From Betaproteobacteria bacterium (GTDB lineage Bacteria > Pseudomonadota > Gammaproteobacteria > Burkholderiales > SG8-41): 64,000 nt of DNA. Location of the stretch: assembly GCA_021732605.1 (NCBI GenBank), contig JAKFUS010000023.1:1-64000 (forward strand). The letters are read 5' to 3'. How positions within the stretch are numbered: the stretch's first letter is position 1; each line of letters starts with the position of its first letter. The position numbers were made by a program, and so were the translations under genes. Of this stretch, positions 23,559-32,897 are shown piece after piece. The notes under the pieces are model-generated. The model was given only the letters and a program-made list of their open reading frames with translations. It had not been told where the DNA came from and ran no database searches.

Positions 23559-24260
23559 TCAATTATCAATCTCGTAACCCGCAACGCGCAGGCTGGGCCG
23601 GAATTCCGCAGCCGTCAGGCGGCGCACGAACTCGCGCGCCAGTTCGGGTTGTGCTGCGCGGGCGGCGAGGCCCGCGGTGTAGACCGTTTTCATCTGGAAC
23701 TCGTCGGGCAGCGCTCCGACATAAGTCACACCCTCAATCGGCAGGATCTCGGTGTTCTGGGTGATGCCCAGTTCGAAATTGCCGCTGCTCGCCGCCAGCC
23801 AGTTCATTGCTGCATTGCCATTGGGGAAAAACTGCATGCGGTCCTCGACCTGCGAAGCCACGCCCAAGCGCTCCATCAATTTCATCACGATCTTGCCGGC
23901 GGTTGCCGTTGCCGGATCCGGGCAAACAATGACCGAAGCAGCGAGGATATTGCCGCGCAGCGCTTCGCGGGTCCGCACTTCGGGCAGGGGCGTGCCGGCA
24001 CGTACAGCAACACCAGTGCCGACCTTGCCGATATCGGTCACTGATGACACTGCGACCATGCCGCCGGATACCAGGTCCTGAATCAGTTGTGCGCTGAGGA
24101 TAATGACATCGGTGGGCTCGCCGCCGACCATGCGCGCCTTCATCGCACCGACGGCGCCGTATGCGGCCTCAACCTCATGTCCGTCGCGCCGCAATCCTGC
24201 GATCACCTGCTCACACACAGCCTGTGCCGCCCCGGCGCTCAGCAAGCGCAATACCGCCAT
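23559..24260 (-). CDS. ModA-like substrate-binding-domain protein without a signal peptide
   Basis: This 233-residue protein has the type-2 periplasmic-binding fold of molybdate-binding ModA proteins: LRLLSAGAAQAV at the start, PTDVIILSAQLIQDL, and LGITQNTEILPIEGV in the second lobe. No signal peptide precedes the domain, so it should act in the cytoplasm unless the start is wrong; GGAG lies eight bases before the ATG at 24260. Similar signal-less proteins occur beside carboxylate catabolic genes, and their role is unknown. It is the first gene of the minus-strand operon. Confidence 0.8.
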   Translation of the reverse strand: MAVLRLLSAGAAQAVCEQVIAGLRRDGHEVEAAYGAVGAMKARMVGGEPTDVIILSAQLIQDLVSGGMVAVSSVTDIGKVGTGVAVRAGTPLPEVRTREALRGNILAASVIVCPDPATATAGKIVMKLMERLGVASQVEDRMQFFPNGNAAMNWLAASSGNFELGITQNTEILPIEGVTYVGALPDEFQMKTVYTAGLAARAAQPELAREFVRRLTAAEFRPSLRVAGYEIDN

Positions 24261-24395
24261 GACTTTGCTCCCCGCGGATGAATTAAACTTCCGATGTTAC
24301 CAGCAGCCCCTGCTAACTCCTACCCCTTGGAGTCCGCATAATCCACGCATACAGGGTTGCTGCAGTGCAGTGTCTGGCATAGGCTTCGTCAGATT

Positions 24396-24719
24396 ATGAA
24401 ACGCGTCCACAATGCCCGACACATGACCGAGGCCCACCTGATCCGCGGCTTCCTCGAGTCGCACGGAATAGACGCCCTGGTCCGCGGTGATTTCCTCACC
24501 GGGGGCTGGGGCGAGTTGCCGGTAGACGTCTGCGCGGTCTGGATTACCGACGATAGCCGGTATGAGGATGCCGACCAGTTGCTGCGGGATTTCCTCAGCG
24601 GCTCACTGGCACGCATTCACGGCGGCAAAACCTGGTCATGTCCGCATTGCAATGAAACCATCGAAGGCCAGTTCACTGCCTGCTGGCGATGCGGGGGGCA
24701 AGGGCCGCTGCCTGACTGA
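24396..24719 (+). CDS. DUF2007-type protein with a zinc ribbon
   Basis: The 107-residue protein has an N-terminal signal-transducing-protein-like DUF2007 domain (MKRVHNARHMTEAHLIRGFL and WGELPVDVCAVWI segments) and a C-terminal zinc ribbon with CPHC near residue 84 and CWRC near 98. DUF2007 proteins are presumed PII-like or signalling modules of unknown ligand. It is transcribed away from the carboxylate operon and appears monocistronic. Confidence 0.85.
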   Translation: MKRVHNARHMTEAHLIRGFLESHGIDALVRGDFLTGGWGELPVDVCAVWITDDSRYEDADQLLRDFLSGSLARIHGGKTWSCPHCNETIEGQFTACWRCGGQGPLPD

Positions 24720-24813
24720 TAACCGGCAAAGGGCCGCTTAATGGGCTAGCGAAGCGATCACGACCGCCAAACACCGGCACATCCGGTTTCAATAATCATT
24801 AAATAACAAATTG

Positions 24814-25557
24814 TCATGACTGTGACACGACGTTCGCCCGGTCGCTGGCAATGCGGCCATCCACCAGTTCAACGATGCGATCGCAGCGCTCTGCCAGTCG
24901 CGGATCATGGGTAACGATCAGCAATGCGGTACCGAATTCGCGGTTAAAACGACGCAACAACGCAAAAATACTGTCGCTGGTGGCCGTGTCGAGGTTGCCG
25001 GTGGGCTCGTCAGCCAGCACTAGCTGGGGTTCCTGCACCAGGGCTCGCGCAATGGCCACGCGCTGCTGCATGCCCCCGGACAGCTCCTGTGGCTTCTTGT
25101 CATAGGCTTTGCTCAAACCCACAGCGTCCAGCAGCGTCGTGGCGCGGGCACGCAAGTCGGTGGCCGGCCGCCGGCCGCCATCAATACCGGCGCCGCGCCG
25201 CTGGCCGATCAACCCCGGCATCATCACGTTTTCCAGCGCCGTGAATGCGGGCAGCAGGTGGTGAAACTGGAAAATGAAACCCAGCACCGCATGACGGGCG
25301 TAGGTTCGCTCATCGTCATTAAAACCGGTCACGTCACGACCTGAAAGGTGGTAACTGCCCGCGGAAGCGGCTTCAAGCAAGCCGATGTTGTTCAGCAGCG
25401 TGCTTTTACCCGACCCCGAAGGGCCGATCAACGCAGTAAATTCACCCGGCTGGATGCTGAGGTCAATGCCATGCAGTACTTCCTCCTCGTTAGGCAGGCC
25501 CGCGTTGTAGGTTTTACGCAAACCCTGCAGCCATATCAGTGGTTCGCCGCCTCCCAT
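24814..25557 (-). CDS. ABC transporter ATP-binding protein (MacB/LolD-like)
   Basis: The 247-residue nucleotide-binding subunit has Walker [10 protein letters not shown] (45-53), signature [15 protein letters not shown] (about 157) and Walker B LVLADEP (about 178). It matches the MacB/LolD group that powers mechanotransmission or efflux. The start could be the ATG at 25557 or the GTG immediately before it, which abuts the permease stop codon; the ATG is chosen for its seven-base spacing from AGAGG. It is the last gene of a three-gene export operon. Confidence 0.92.
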   Translation of the reverse strand: MGGGEPLIWLQGLRKTYNAGLPNEEEVLHGIDLSIQPGEFTALIGPSGSGKSTLLNNIGLLEAASAGSYHLSGRDVTGFNDDERTYARHAVLGFIFQFHHLLPAFTALENVMMPGLIGQRRGAGIDGGRRPATDLRARATTLLDAVGLSKAYDKKPQELSGGMQQRVAIARALVQEPQLVLADEPTGNLDTATSDSIFALLRRFNREFGTALLIVTHDPRLAERCDRIVELVDGRIASDRANVVSQS

Positions 25558-25560
25558 CAC

Positions 25561-26787
25561 TCAGCCTCTGATGGCCTGCGCGGGATCCAGCCGTGCGGCA
25601 TTGCGGGCCGGCAAAGCCGCAGAGAGCAGGCCGAGCGCAGCGGCAGCGAGGACAACGATACCGATCAGCTGAACGTCATAAACAAGCGAAAAAAGTGCCT
25701 GCCCTTCAGCATCGCGCAAAACATGGCTGAACACCACGATCAGCAGGTATCCAAGCACCGAACCCAGCAGCGCGCCCGCTACACCGACCATGATCCCCTG
25801 CCACAGGAACACGCGCAGCATCTGCTGTCGCGTCGCGCCTACCGCACGCAGGATGCCGATTTCCTTGCGCTTCTGCACGACCGACACCACCAGTACGCTG
25901 GCGATGCCCAGTACCACGACGATCGAAATAAACACCTTGATCAGCGTGGTCATGATGTTCTGGTTATTGATCGCGGAAAAAATGAAAGTATTGGTCTGGA
26001 TCCAGTCCTCGATCAGCTGGCCGGACTGCGTCCGCAGCCGGTCCGCCACTTCTTCTGCCTTCATCATCTCCAGCACCGAGACATCAAGGTTGGTCACCCG
26101 GCCCGGGATGCCCAACAGACTCTGGGCGGAGCGCAAATCGGTATAGACGTAGCGGCGGTTCAGCTCCCGCGAACCGAGATCAAGCAACGCGCGGATACGG
26201 AACACTTCGCTGACTCCTTGTGCCGACTGCACACGAAACCGGTCGCCGAGCACAGCGCCCAGATCCTTGGCCAGCTCGATACCGATCAGGGCATCGCCCG
26301 GACCGAGTTGCAGCACGCCGGCACTGATCTTGTCATCAAGGCGCACCACCCGCAGATAACGCTCCAGCTCCGTGCCCAGCAGCAGCACCGAGCGCGAAGC
26401 GTCGCCCTTGATGCCCAGCGCTGAACCTGATGCGACCGGCGCCACTGCCCTGACCCCCGGTGTCTGCTCCACGGTCTGCAGCAGCGACTGCCAGCCGTCG
26501 ATGGTGGTCAGCCGTTGCGGCCGCGCCTGTAGTGAAAAGATGCGCGGCAGCCCGACGCCGCCTGCGATCAGGGGCGCCACCGTTTCTTCCGGCGGTTTGA
26601 CCACGATATGCGGCTGCGCGCCGGTCACCCGGCTGATCAGGTCCGCCTGCACTCCGGCGAGAACCGCTGTAATGAAAAAAATGACCGCAACGCCGATGCC
26701 GGCGCCACCTACAGTCAACGCGGTCTGCATGCGGCCCTCGCGCAGGAAGCGCAAGGCCACCGTCAGCTCAAAACCCAGGGCGGTCAT
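25561..26787 (-). CDS. ABC transporter permease (FtsX/MacB-like)
   Basis: The 408-residue protein has one N-terminal membrane helix (about 23-45), a large periplasmic domain and three C-terminal helices, the FtsX/MacB topology. The cytoplasmic coupling segment KRKEIGILRAVGATRQQ near residue 307 is typical. With the adaptor and ATPase it would form a MacAB-like tripartite exporter, possibly working with an outer-membrane TolC-type channel encoded elsewhere. It overlaps the adaptor gene by four bases. Confidence 0.92.
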   Translation of the reverse strand: MTALGFELTVALRFLREGRMQTALTVGGAGIGVAVIFFITAVLAGVQADLISRVTGAQPHIVVKPPEETVAPLIAGGVGLPRIFSLQARPQRLTTIDGWQSLLQTVEQTPGVRAVAPVASGSALGIKGDASRSVLLLGTELERYLRVVRLDDKISAGVLQLGPGDALIGIELAKDLGAVLGDRFRVQSAQGVSEVFRIRALLDLGSRELNRRYVYTDLRSAQSLLGIPGRVTNLDVSVLEMMKAEEVADRLRTQSGQLIEDWIQTNTFIFSAINNQNIMTTLIKVFISIVVVLGIASVLVVSVVQKRKEIGILRAVGATRQQMLRVFLWQGIMVGVAGALLGSVLGYLLIVVFSHVLRDAEGQALFSLVYDVQLIGIVVLAAAALGLLSAALPARNAARLDPAQAIRG

Positions 26788-27971
26788 CGCTGGTCGCGGA
26801 CGCGGGCGCCGGCCTCCACGTCGCGATTGATGATCACGCGTTCGCCGGCTTTGAGTCCATCGATGATGGCAACACGCCCCCGGGACTGCAAGCCGGTGCG
26901 CACCGCCACCCGGACTGCAACGCCGTCACGCTCGACCAGCACCCAGGGCGCATCGGTCTGCAGCTGCCGCACGCTGTCGGCCGGCAGCATGATGGCCTGC
27001 TTCAACAGGGGCCCCTGCAGATCCATGGCAATGGACATGTCGGACTTCAGCAGCGCCGGCGGTTTGGGCACATCGAGTCGCAGTTCCACCGTGCCGCGCG
27101 CAGCATCTATGCCCGGCGACACATAATTCACCACCGCCTCGAAACGCTCGTTCGGAAACGCATCAGCGGCAGCCGTTGCTACGGCCCCCGTCCTGATCAG
27201 AGGCAGGTTTTTCTCATCGACCTGTACGATCAGCCGCACCGGCCCGTCAAGCGCCAGAGTCATCATTTTCCCTCCCGGCTGGGCAATGTCGCCGGGCTCG
27301 ATCAATCGCTCCAGCACCACGCCGGCGGCAGGCGCGCGGATCAGCGTTTGCGACAGCCGCGCCTGCGCAAACAGAAGTGCAGCCTCGGCCTCGACCAGCA
27401 GACTTTGCGCCTGTTGCGATTCGGCGCCTGCGGCGGACTGCGCACCCGTCTGCGCGCGTGCACTTTCGAGCTGGCTTCGCGCCACATCAAGCTGCCGTTC
27501 CGCATCGTCCAAACGCGAGCGGCTGACAAACCCCTTCGCCACCAGGTCACGTGCGCGCTGCGCTTCGCGTTCGGCCAGTGTGAGATTGGCCTGGGCCTGT
27601 TGCTGTGCAGCCTGTGCCATCGGCAAGGCCAGGGTTTTTACCGAGGACAGCCGCGCCCGCGCCCTTGTCACTGCAGCCTCAGACTGGGCCACAGCAGCTT
27701 TAAGTTCACGCGGGTCGAGTTCAACCAGGATTTCATCGGCAGCCACGCGCGCACCCTCGCGTACCCGCACGGTCTGCACCCTGCCAATAATCGTCGCGCC
27801 GATGTCGACCCGTGACGGCGCCAGCACCCGGCCGCTCGCCACCACGCTGGTCTGGATATCGGCAGGCGCTGCGCTGACCAGTTGCACAGCCACGCCTGCC
27901 GGCCGCAACATGAACAGGATCAGCGCCGCCAGCAGCAGCACGACGACAAGGATGAAGATATTGCGGCGCAT
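26784..27971 (-). CDS. Periplasmic adaptor (HlyD/MacA-like membrane-fusion protein)
   Basis: The product of about 395 residues has one N-terminal membrane anchor (MRRNIFILVVVLLLAALILF) and a biotinyl-lipoyl-like half (VVASGRVLAPSRVDIGATI). A long alpha-helical hairpin rich in Ala and Gln spans about residues 90-190, followed by the returning lipoyl half (TLIRAPAAGVVLERL) and beta-barrel domains. A GTG at 27995, which overlaps the stop of the upstream MmgE/PrpD gene as TAGTG, would add eight residues; the ATG at 27971 gives the usual basic-then-hydrophobic start. Neither has a strong ribosome site. Confidence 0.9.
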   Translation of the reverse strand: MRRNIFILVVVLLLAALILFMLRPAGVAVQLVSAAPADIQTSVVASGRVLAPSRVDIGATIIGRVQTVRVREGARVAADEILVELDPRELKAAVAQSEAAVTRARARLSSVKTLALPMAQAAQQQAQANLTLAEREAQRARDLVAKGFVSRSRLDDAERQLDVARSQLESARAQTGAQSAAGAESQQAQSLLVEAEAALLFAQARLSQTLIRAPAAGVVLERLIEPGDIAQPGGKMMTLALDGPVRLIVQVDEKNLPLIRTGAVATAAADAFPNERFEAVVNYVSPGIDAARGTVELRLDVPKPPALLKSDMSIAMDLQGPLLKQAIMLPADSVRQLQTDAPWVLVERDGVAVRVAVRTGLQSRGRVAIIDGLKAGERVIINRDVEAGARVRDQR

Positions 27972-27994
27972 GGGCAGCCGCGGGTTAACTGCCA

Positions 27995-29386
27995 CTATCG
28001 CGCCAGGAAATCACGCACAGAAGCTTCGTCGTGCAAATTCCAGATGCGTGCAATGACTTCATTCATTTCAGCTGCTGTCGCGGCGCCGGAATAAGCCACC
28101 AGCCGCTGCGCCTTGTCTTCGAGTTCGGCACGCGACAGCGTGTTGCCGGGGTCCCCCTTCGGAGTCTCGACGCGGCATTCCAGGCTGCGGCCGTCAACAG
28201 TCTGCACGGTCACCCGACCGATCCAGCGTCGCGGATAGGCGGCATCGATGTCTTTATCAAGAACCATGCTCACGCGATCATGGAATTTACGTAACTCATT
28301 GTTTTTAATTGATTTTTCAGTAAAGTCCGCAAGCGAGGCGCGACCCAGCGTGGCGATCATCGCGAGCACAAAACCCATCGAGAACTTGGATTGGTGCACG
28401 GTCTGCGGATCGGTCACCGGGCCCAGCACGTCGATAGCCCCCTGATGCACATGCGCAGTCACCTTGACGATGTCATCCGCCTTGAGCAGGTGCTGCCGCA
28501 TCAAGGTCTGCAGGGCATCCGCCGCGGGATGGGTGTGACGGCAGGACGCGTGGAACTTGAACGAAGTCTCCGCCGTCGCCCAGCGCGTACCCAGTCCGTC
28601 GGTCAGCCAGCGTACATCGGCATCGCTGGACATGCCCGCGGCCATGCCCTGCTTGCCTTCGAAGATATCGCGGGCGCCGGTAAAACCATCGCGGGCAATA
28701 TAGGCCGCCATCAAACCGTCGGCCGCCGCTTTCGAGGTGTGCAGTTGTTTCGAATCCGCGGCGTCACGCAGGAATTCCCACAGGCCAGCCGCCATGGTGC
28801 CCGCCGAACCCAGGCAATGTTGCATTTTGTCGGCGTCGAGTTTCAGCACATGCGCAACACCAGCGGCAGCCGCGAGTTTGCCTGCGGTGCCGGTGGTGTG
28901 AAAGATTTTGTAATGCGAACGGCCGAGGAATTCGCCGACGCGCACGCCGCATTCATAACCAGCAACCGACGCCGCGATCAGTTCCTTGCCGGTCGCACCG
29001 ACATCCTGCGCCGCAGCCAGTACGGCGGGAAACACCACCGTGCCCGGATGCAGCACCGAGCTGTTGTGCAGATCATCCTGTTCGACAAAATGAGAAGCAG
29101 CACCATTGACCAATGCCGCAAAAAGCGGAGACGTGCGTTTGCGCGTCAGCAGATTCTCGGCGCTGCCGTCTTTGGGGCCCATCGCCGCAGCAAACGCATC
29201 AATCGCGGATACCGGCCGTGCGCCCTTCCCCGCCAGTGCCGACGCCAACCAGTCGAGGAACAGATCCTCGGTACGTGCAACCACGGCCTGCGGCAGGTCT
29301 TCGTAGCGGATTGCCGCAAGAAAAGTGCTGAGAGTCTGCGACGGACTGACGGCAGGTGCCGGTTGTTTCTTGACGGGCATTTGCAT
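27995..29386 (-). CDS. MmgE/PrpD-family protein, second copy
   Basis: This 463-residue protein of the MmgE/PrpD fold has the segments HFVEQDDLHNSSVLHPGTVV near residue 98 and FKFHASCRHTHPAADAL near 283. It is only distantly similar to the copies at 18408 and to prpD at 56173. It is divergent from a citrate-synthase-like lyase gene with a 90-base shared promoter region, suggesting that both handle one branched or citrate-like carboxylate. The reaction (dehydration, isomerisation or decarboxylation) cannot be assigned. Confidence 0.9.
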   Translation of the reverse strand: MQMPVKKQPAPAVSPSQTLSTFLAAIRYEDLPQAVVARTEDLFLDWLASALAGKGARPVSAIDAFAAAMGPKDGSAENLLTRKRTSPLFAALVNGAASHFVEQDDLHNSSVLHPGTVVFPAVLAAAQDVGATGKELIAASVAGYECGVRVGEFLGRSHYKIFHTTGTAGKLAAAAGVAHVLKLDADKMQHCLGSAGTMAAGLWEFLRDAADSKQLHTSKAAADGLMAAYIARDGFTGARDIFEGKQGMAAGMSSDADVRWLTDGLGTRWATAETSFKFHASCRHTHPAADALQTLMRQHLLKADDIVKVTAHVHQGAIDVLGPVTDPQTVHQSKFSMGFVLAMIATLGRASLADFTEKSIKNNELRKFHDRVSMVLDKDIDAAYPRRWIGRVTVQTVDGRSLECRVETPKGDPGNTLSRAELEDKAQRLVAYSGAATAAEMNEVIARIWNLHDEASVRDFLAR

Positions 29387-29476
29387 GTTGGGCTCCGGTA
29401 TATGCGGTATTTTAAAACAAACCCCCGTTTTACCTGGGGTAAGCTTCCATCGATCAAATTATCAACGGGGAACCAC

Positions 29477-30256
29477 ATGGCAAAACGCAAATCCATCCGC
29501 ACCGACATCGCCTGGAGCGCGATCGACCGCATTACCGTCAAGGGACACGATCTGTGCAGCGAAATCCTCGGCAAGCTGTCGCTGGGCGACATGGCGTTTC
29601 TTGAAATCACCGACCGCCTGCCCACACCACGCGAATCGGTGATGTTCAATGCCATCGCAGTGACACTGGTCGAACACGGCCTGACGCCGAGTTCGATTGC
29701 CGCACGCATGACCTACACCGGCGCGCCCGAAGCCATGCAGGCCGCCGTTGCCGCCGGGCTGTGCGGGCTGGGCAGCGTGTTTGTCGGCAGCATGGAAACG
29801 GCAGCGCACATGCTGCAGGAAGCCCTGCCCGATCCAACCGTCGCTGCCGACCTCGACCAGCTCGCCATCCAGATCGTTGAACGTTTTCGATCGCGCAAAC
29901 AAATAGTCCCCGGCATCGGCCACACGCTGCACAAACCGGTGGATCCCCGTGCACCGCGGCTGTTCGCCATCGCCGCCGAACAGGGTTACGACGGCCCTTA
30001 TGTCCGGTTGATGCAAAAAATCGGCGCGCAGGCGGAAAAGGTTTACGGCAAATCACTGCCGGTCAACGCCACCGGCGCCATCGGCGCGATTGCCAGTGAG
30101 CTCCGGCTGCCGTGGAAAATCGTCCGCGGCATCGGCGTGATGGCGCGTGCCATCGGCCTCGTCGGCCACATCCTCGAGGAAATGAAAAACCCGATGGCTT
30201 ATGAAATCAAGCAGCGGGCGGAAGAAGAAGCCACGGCGCACTTACGCAATGATTGA
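29477..30256 (+). CDS. Citrate-synthase-like protein (citryl-CoA lyase type)
   Basis: At 259 residues this protein is clearly shorter than citrate synthases (about 430). It keeps the C-terminal catalytic segment PGIGHTLHKPVDPRAPRL, with the histidine and aspartate expected for CoA-ester condensation or cleavage, and the family N-terminus RTDIAWSAIDRITVKGHDL. Short members of this group are annotated citryl-CoA lyase or citrate/methylcitrate synthase-like. The open frame runs far upstream, antisense to the neighbouring gene; the ATG at 29477 with GGGGAACC before it marks the real start. Confidence 0.85.
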   Translation: MAKRKSIRTDIAWSAIDRITVKGHDLCSEILGKLSLGDMAFLEITDRLPTPRESVMFNAIAVTLVEHGLTPSSIAARMTYTGAPEAMQAAVAAGLCGLGSVFVGSMETAAHMLQEALPDPTVAADLDQLAIQIVERFRSRKQIVPGIGHTLHKPVDPRAPRLFAIAAEQGYDGPYVRLMQKIGAQAEKVYGKSLPVNATGAIGAIASELRLPWKIVRGIGVMARAIGLVGHILEEMKNPMAYEIKQRAEEEATAHLRND

Positions 30257-30435
30257 TTCTTTCCAAAAACACGACAGCCTCGCCAGAAGCCTGTTTTTGT
30301 CATTATTTATGCAATTTTTAATAAAGCAATTCCTGCAGCGCAGCATATTTACAACGGTTGACAACGTCATGCAGCAGCGCAAAATCGCCATTCCTGACGA
30401 TCGTCCGATCGCCGGAAATTCGGGAGGAGTTAAAA

Positions 30436-31044
30436 ATGAAACGACTGTACGCGATTGCACTGGTCGCCGCGGCACTGCTGGTGGCCGGCTGCGCCCATAC
30501 GCCTTCACAAGGCTGGATCACGCTGATCGACGGCGAAAAAGGTCTTGAAAATTTCAATCGTACCGGTGACGCCAACTGGCGTGCAGAGGGCGGCGCCATT
30601 GTGGCCGACAAGGCCAAGGGCTCATCGCATCTTGTTACCAAGAACTCTTACCGGAATTTTGAAATCTATGCCGAGTTCTGGGCAGACACCACAACCAACA
30701 GCGGCATTTTCATGCGCGCTGCTGATCCCCTGAAGATTGGCGCCAACAATTCGTACGAGGTGAACATCTACGACCAGCGCCCCGGCCAGGAATACAGCAC
30801 CGGCGCCATCGTCGATTTCGCCCAGGTCAAGGCACCGCTGCCCAAAGCCGGCGGCAAATGGAATACCTTTCTGATTTATGCCAATGGCCCGGAATTGACG
30901 GTTAAATTCAATGGCGAGGTGACCGTCAGCACCATGAACAGCCAGTTCAAGGAGGGACCGTTCTCGCTGCAGTTCGCCAATGGTCCTAAGGATGCCCCGG
31001 GCGGCCCCATCAAGTGGCGCAAGGTGATGGTCAGGCCGCTGTAA
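30436..31044 (+). CDS. DUF1080 (3-keto-disaccharide hydrolase-like) lipoprotein
   Basis: The 202-residue lipoprotein has signal sequence MKRLYAIALVAAALLVAGC with the lipobox cysteine at about residue 19, then a concanavalin-like DUF1080 domain (GWITLIDGEKGLENFN, NFEIYAEFW, NSGIFMRA and WNTFLIYANGPELTVKFNG). Members bind or cleave 3-keto-glycosides; many are uncharacterised. A GGAGG site precedes the ATG at 30436. It ends in a strong terminator and faces the UGSC gene. Confidence 0.88.
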   Translation: MKRLYAIALVAAALLVAGCAHTPSQGWITLIDGEKGLENFNRTGDANWRAEGGAIVADKAKGSSHLVTKNSYRNFEIYAEFWADTTTNSGIFMRAADPLKIGANNSYEVNIYDQRPGQEYSTGAIVDFAQVKAPLPKAGGKWNTFLIYANGPELTVKFNGEVTVSTMNSQFKEGPFSLQFANGPKDAPGGPIKWRKVMVRPL

Positions 31045-31072
31045 TACCGTCCACCGGAGGCACTCCGGCAAC

Positions 31073-31105
31073 GAAACAAAGTGGGCGCAAGCCCCCTTTG
31101 TTTTC
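31073..31105. terminator. Bidirectional terminator between the DUF1080 and UGSC genes
   Basis: The hairpin AACAAAG-tg-GGGC-gcaa-GCCC-cc-CTTTGTT, with A and T tracts on its two sides, lies between two convergent genes. Confidence 0.8.
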
Positions 31106-31123
31106 AAGCCTTACCGCAGCAGC

Positions 31124-32854
31124 CTAGATCCGGCACTCCTCGGAGCTGCATCCCAGATCGCGATCCGACTCTGCCAGCAGACGATCGAAAGTTTCCGGCA
31201 CACGCATCACGCGGCCAATGACGGCCGGTGAATGCGCCTGCAGCCACTGGCTGTGTGTCGGGTGATCACCGCCGGCAACGATCAGGATGATGTTGTCGGG
31301 GTTTTTCGCAATCGGCCACGGGTCGAGCTTGATGCTGTCGCGCACTGCCGGGCTTGGATCAATTTCGATCCATGCCGGTCCACCCGCGCGTTTCAGCTGT
31401 GACATCGGAATTTTCGAGTTTTCCCACAGAAATTCGCGCAGCTTCTGCGGCGTCCAGCCGAGTTTGGCCATCATCCCGGCCACCACTGGCGACACCAGCA
31501 TCGCACCCGGTGTGCCTTGATCCCAACCCGCCAGTGCTGCCATGTTGGGAGTGCGCATGAAATCCGCCATGCGGTGCAGGCCCTGCGTCACGTCCTCTTC
31601 CGGCGTTTCCTTTTTTGCGCCACGGCGGCGGATGTTGCTGACGCCGCTGGCAAACATTACCGATACCGAGTTGGTCCCCGGTGTGTAACCGTGGCGTTGC
31701 GTGGCATGCGGCAGCCAGCCCGCGGGCAGACTGGCTTCGTCCTCAGCGAACACTGCGTTGGTGTAACGCATGGCGCCATAAATCGCCATCGTGCCGATGC
31801 CCGGCAATGCACCGCCGACGTTTTGCTGCAGCAGGCGCAGCGCGCGGCCGATGCTTGCGCCCGCCGGACGCTGCGGATCGGGCCCGAGACAGCCGAAACC
31901 GGAATTGAGGCGGATCTCCTTTGCAATAGGACCATTGACGATGACCACCGGAAACGGACCGCCCGATGTCGCCTGCAACTGATCAAACAAGGCCGATGGA
32001 TCCAGGCAGGCCTCCACCGCGGCCAGCAGCACCGGCAGATATTCCGGCCGGCCACCGGCCATCGCCAGTGCTATGGCGCAGGTCTCCACTGTGGTGATGC
32101 CGCCGCGGGACGGGAATTTGCCGAGCACCTGGGTACGCGGCAATGCTGAACCGCGCAGCATCCAGTCCACCCGTTCGCGCGTCGCCGGCCATATCGGCAG
32201 ACCGTCGCCCCACAGGTTGGTCAGCAGCAGGTTGTTCGCCTTCTGCAGTGCATCCTCATAAGACGATCCCTCGACCGCCAGCAATGGCGCTTCCCCAACT
32301 GCGGACTGCGCGAACTCCGACTGCCATCCAGTCAGCCCATGGTAGAACTCGCGGTGGCGCGCCTCCAGCGCGGACAGGTCGCTGCCCGGCAGGAACATGT
32401 CGATCGGAAACGTGACCATCGCTGCATCCGGGGCGAGCCCCAGCCCGGATACGGCATTCTTCATGACACCGACAAAATCCGTACGCGTCAGCGTGACGGT
32501 GGGGATACCGAGGATTTCAATTTGTGCGGCTGCACGGCCGCACGCAGTGGCGCAGGACCCTCAGGACGCGTTGCCGACGATAACCGCATCCACCCCGCTT
32601 TTTTTGACCAGCCTCGCGGTTTCTTCCGTAGGGATCAGCACGTTGCCCTGGGGATAAGCATCAATCGGCAGCAACTCAGCAGTCGGGAAATCCTTTTGCA
32701 GCAAATCGCGCAGCAAGGGCAGCGTACGAAACGCCTGCCATTGCTCATTGCTGACAAAACCGATCTTCTTGCCGTCAAGACTTTTCAGACGTGCTGCAAA
32801 CGAATGCGTGACTTCCAGCGTTCCCGAGGGATCGTAAAATTCGAGTCTGGTCAT
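31124..32854 (-). CDS. UGSC-family protein, predicted selenoprotein (UGSC)
   Basis: The full frame from the ATG at 32854 is 576 residues, with one in-frame TGA at 32561-32563. It reads IVGNAS-TGA-GGG-TCC-TGC, that is U98-G99-S100-C101, the exact UGSC motif that names a bacterial (seleno)protein family. Residues 1-130 form the small alpha/beta domain holding the motif; the long remainder includes GDGLPIWPATRERV and GPIAKEIRLNSGFGCLGP segments and is intact to the stop. A 7-bp hairpin follows the TGA. The function of UGSC proteins is unknown. Ordinary gene calling would split it into a 97-codon piece and a 446-codon piece. A Bug receptor gene lies 43 bases upstream on the same strand. Confidence 0.88.
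32524..32543 (-). promoter_or_regulatory. SECIS-like hairpin after the UGSC-gene TGA
   Basis: On the transcript a perfect 7-bp stem GUGCGGC/GCCGCAC encloses the 6-base loop CGUGCA, the loop beginning 24 bases after the TGA. The distance, small loop and early loop G fit bacterial SECIS elements read by SelB. The loop shares CGUG with the hairpin at 34586-34602. Confidence 0.7.
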
Positions 32855-32897
32855 GATTATTCTCCGTCCATGGTTTAACGTTAAATCGCAAAAACCG

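Noticed and set aside
31124-32854. Two separate genes or a nonsense-mutated pseudogene at the UGSC locus
   Set aside because: The TGA is followed by Gly-Ser-Cys exactly, a SECIS-like hairpin follows, both sides keep frame, and no second lesion is seen. The same pattern occurs in two other genes of the window.
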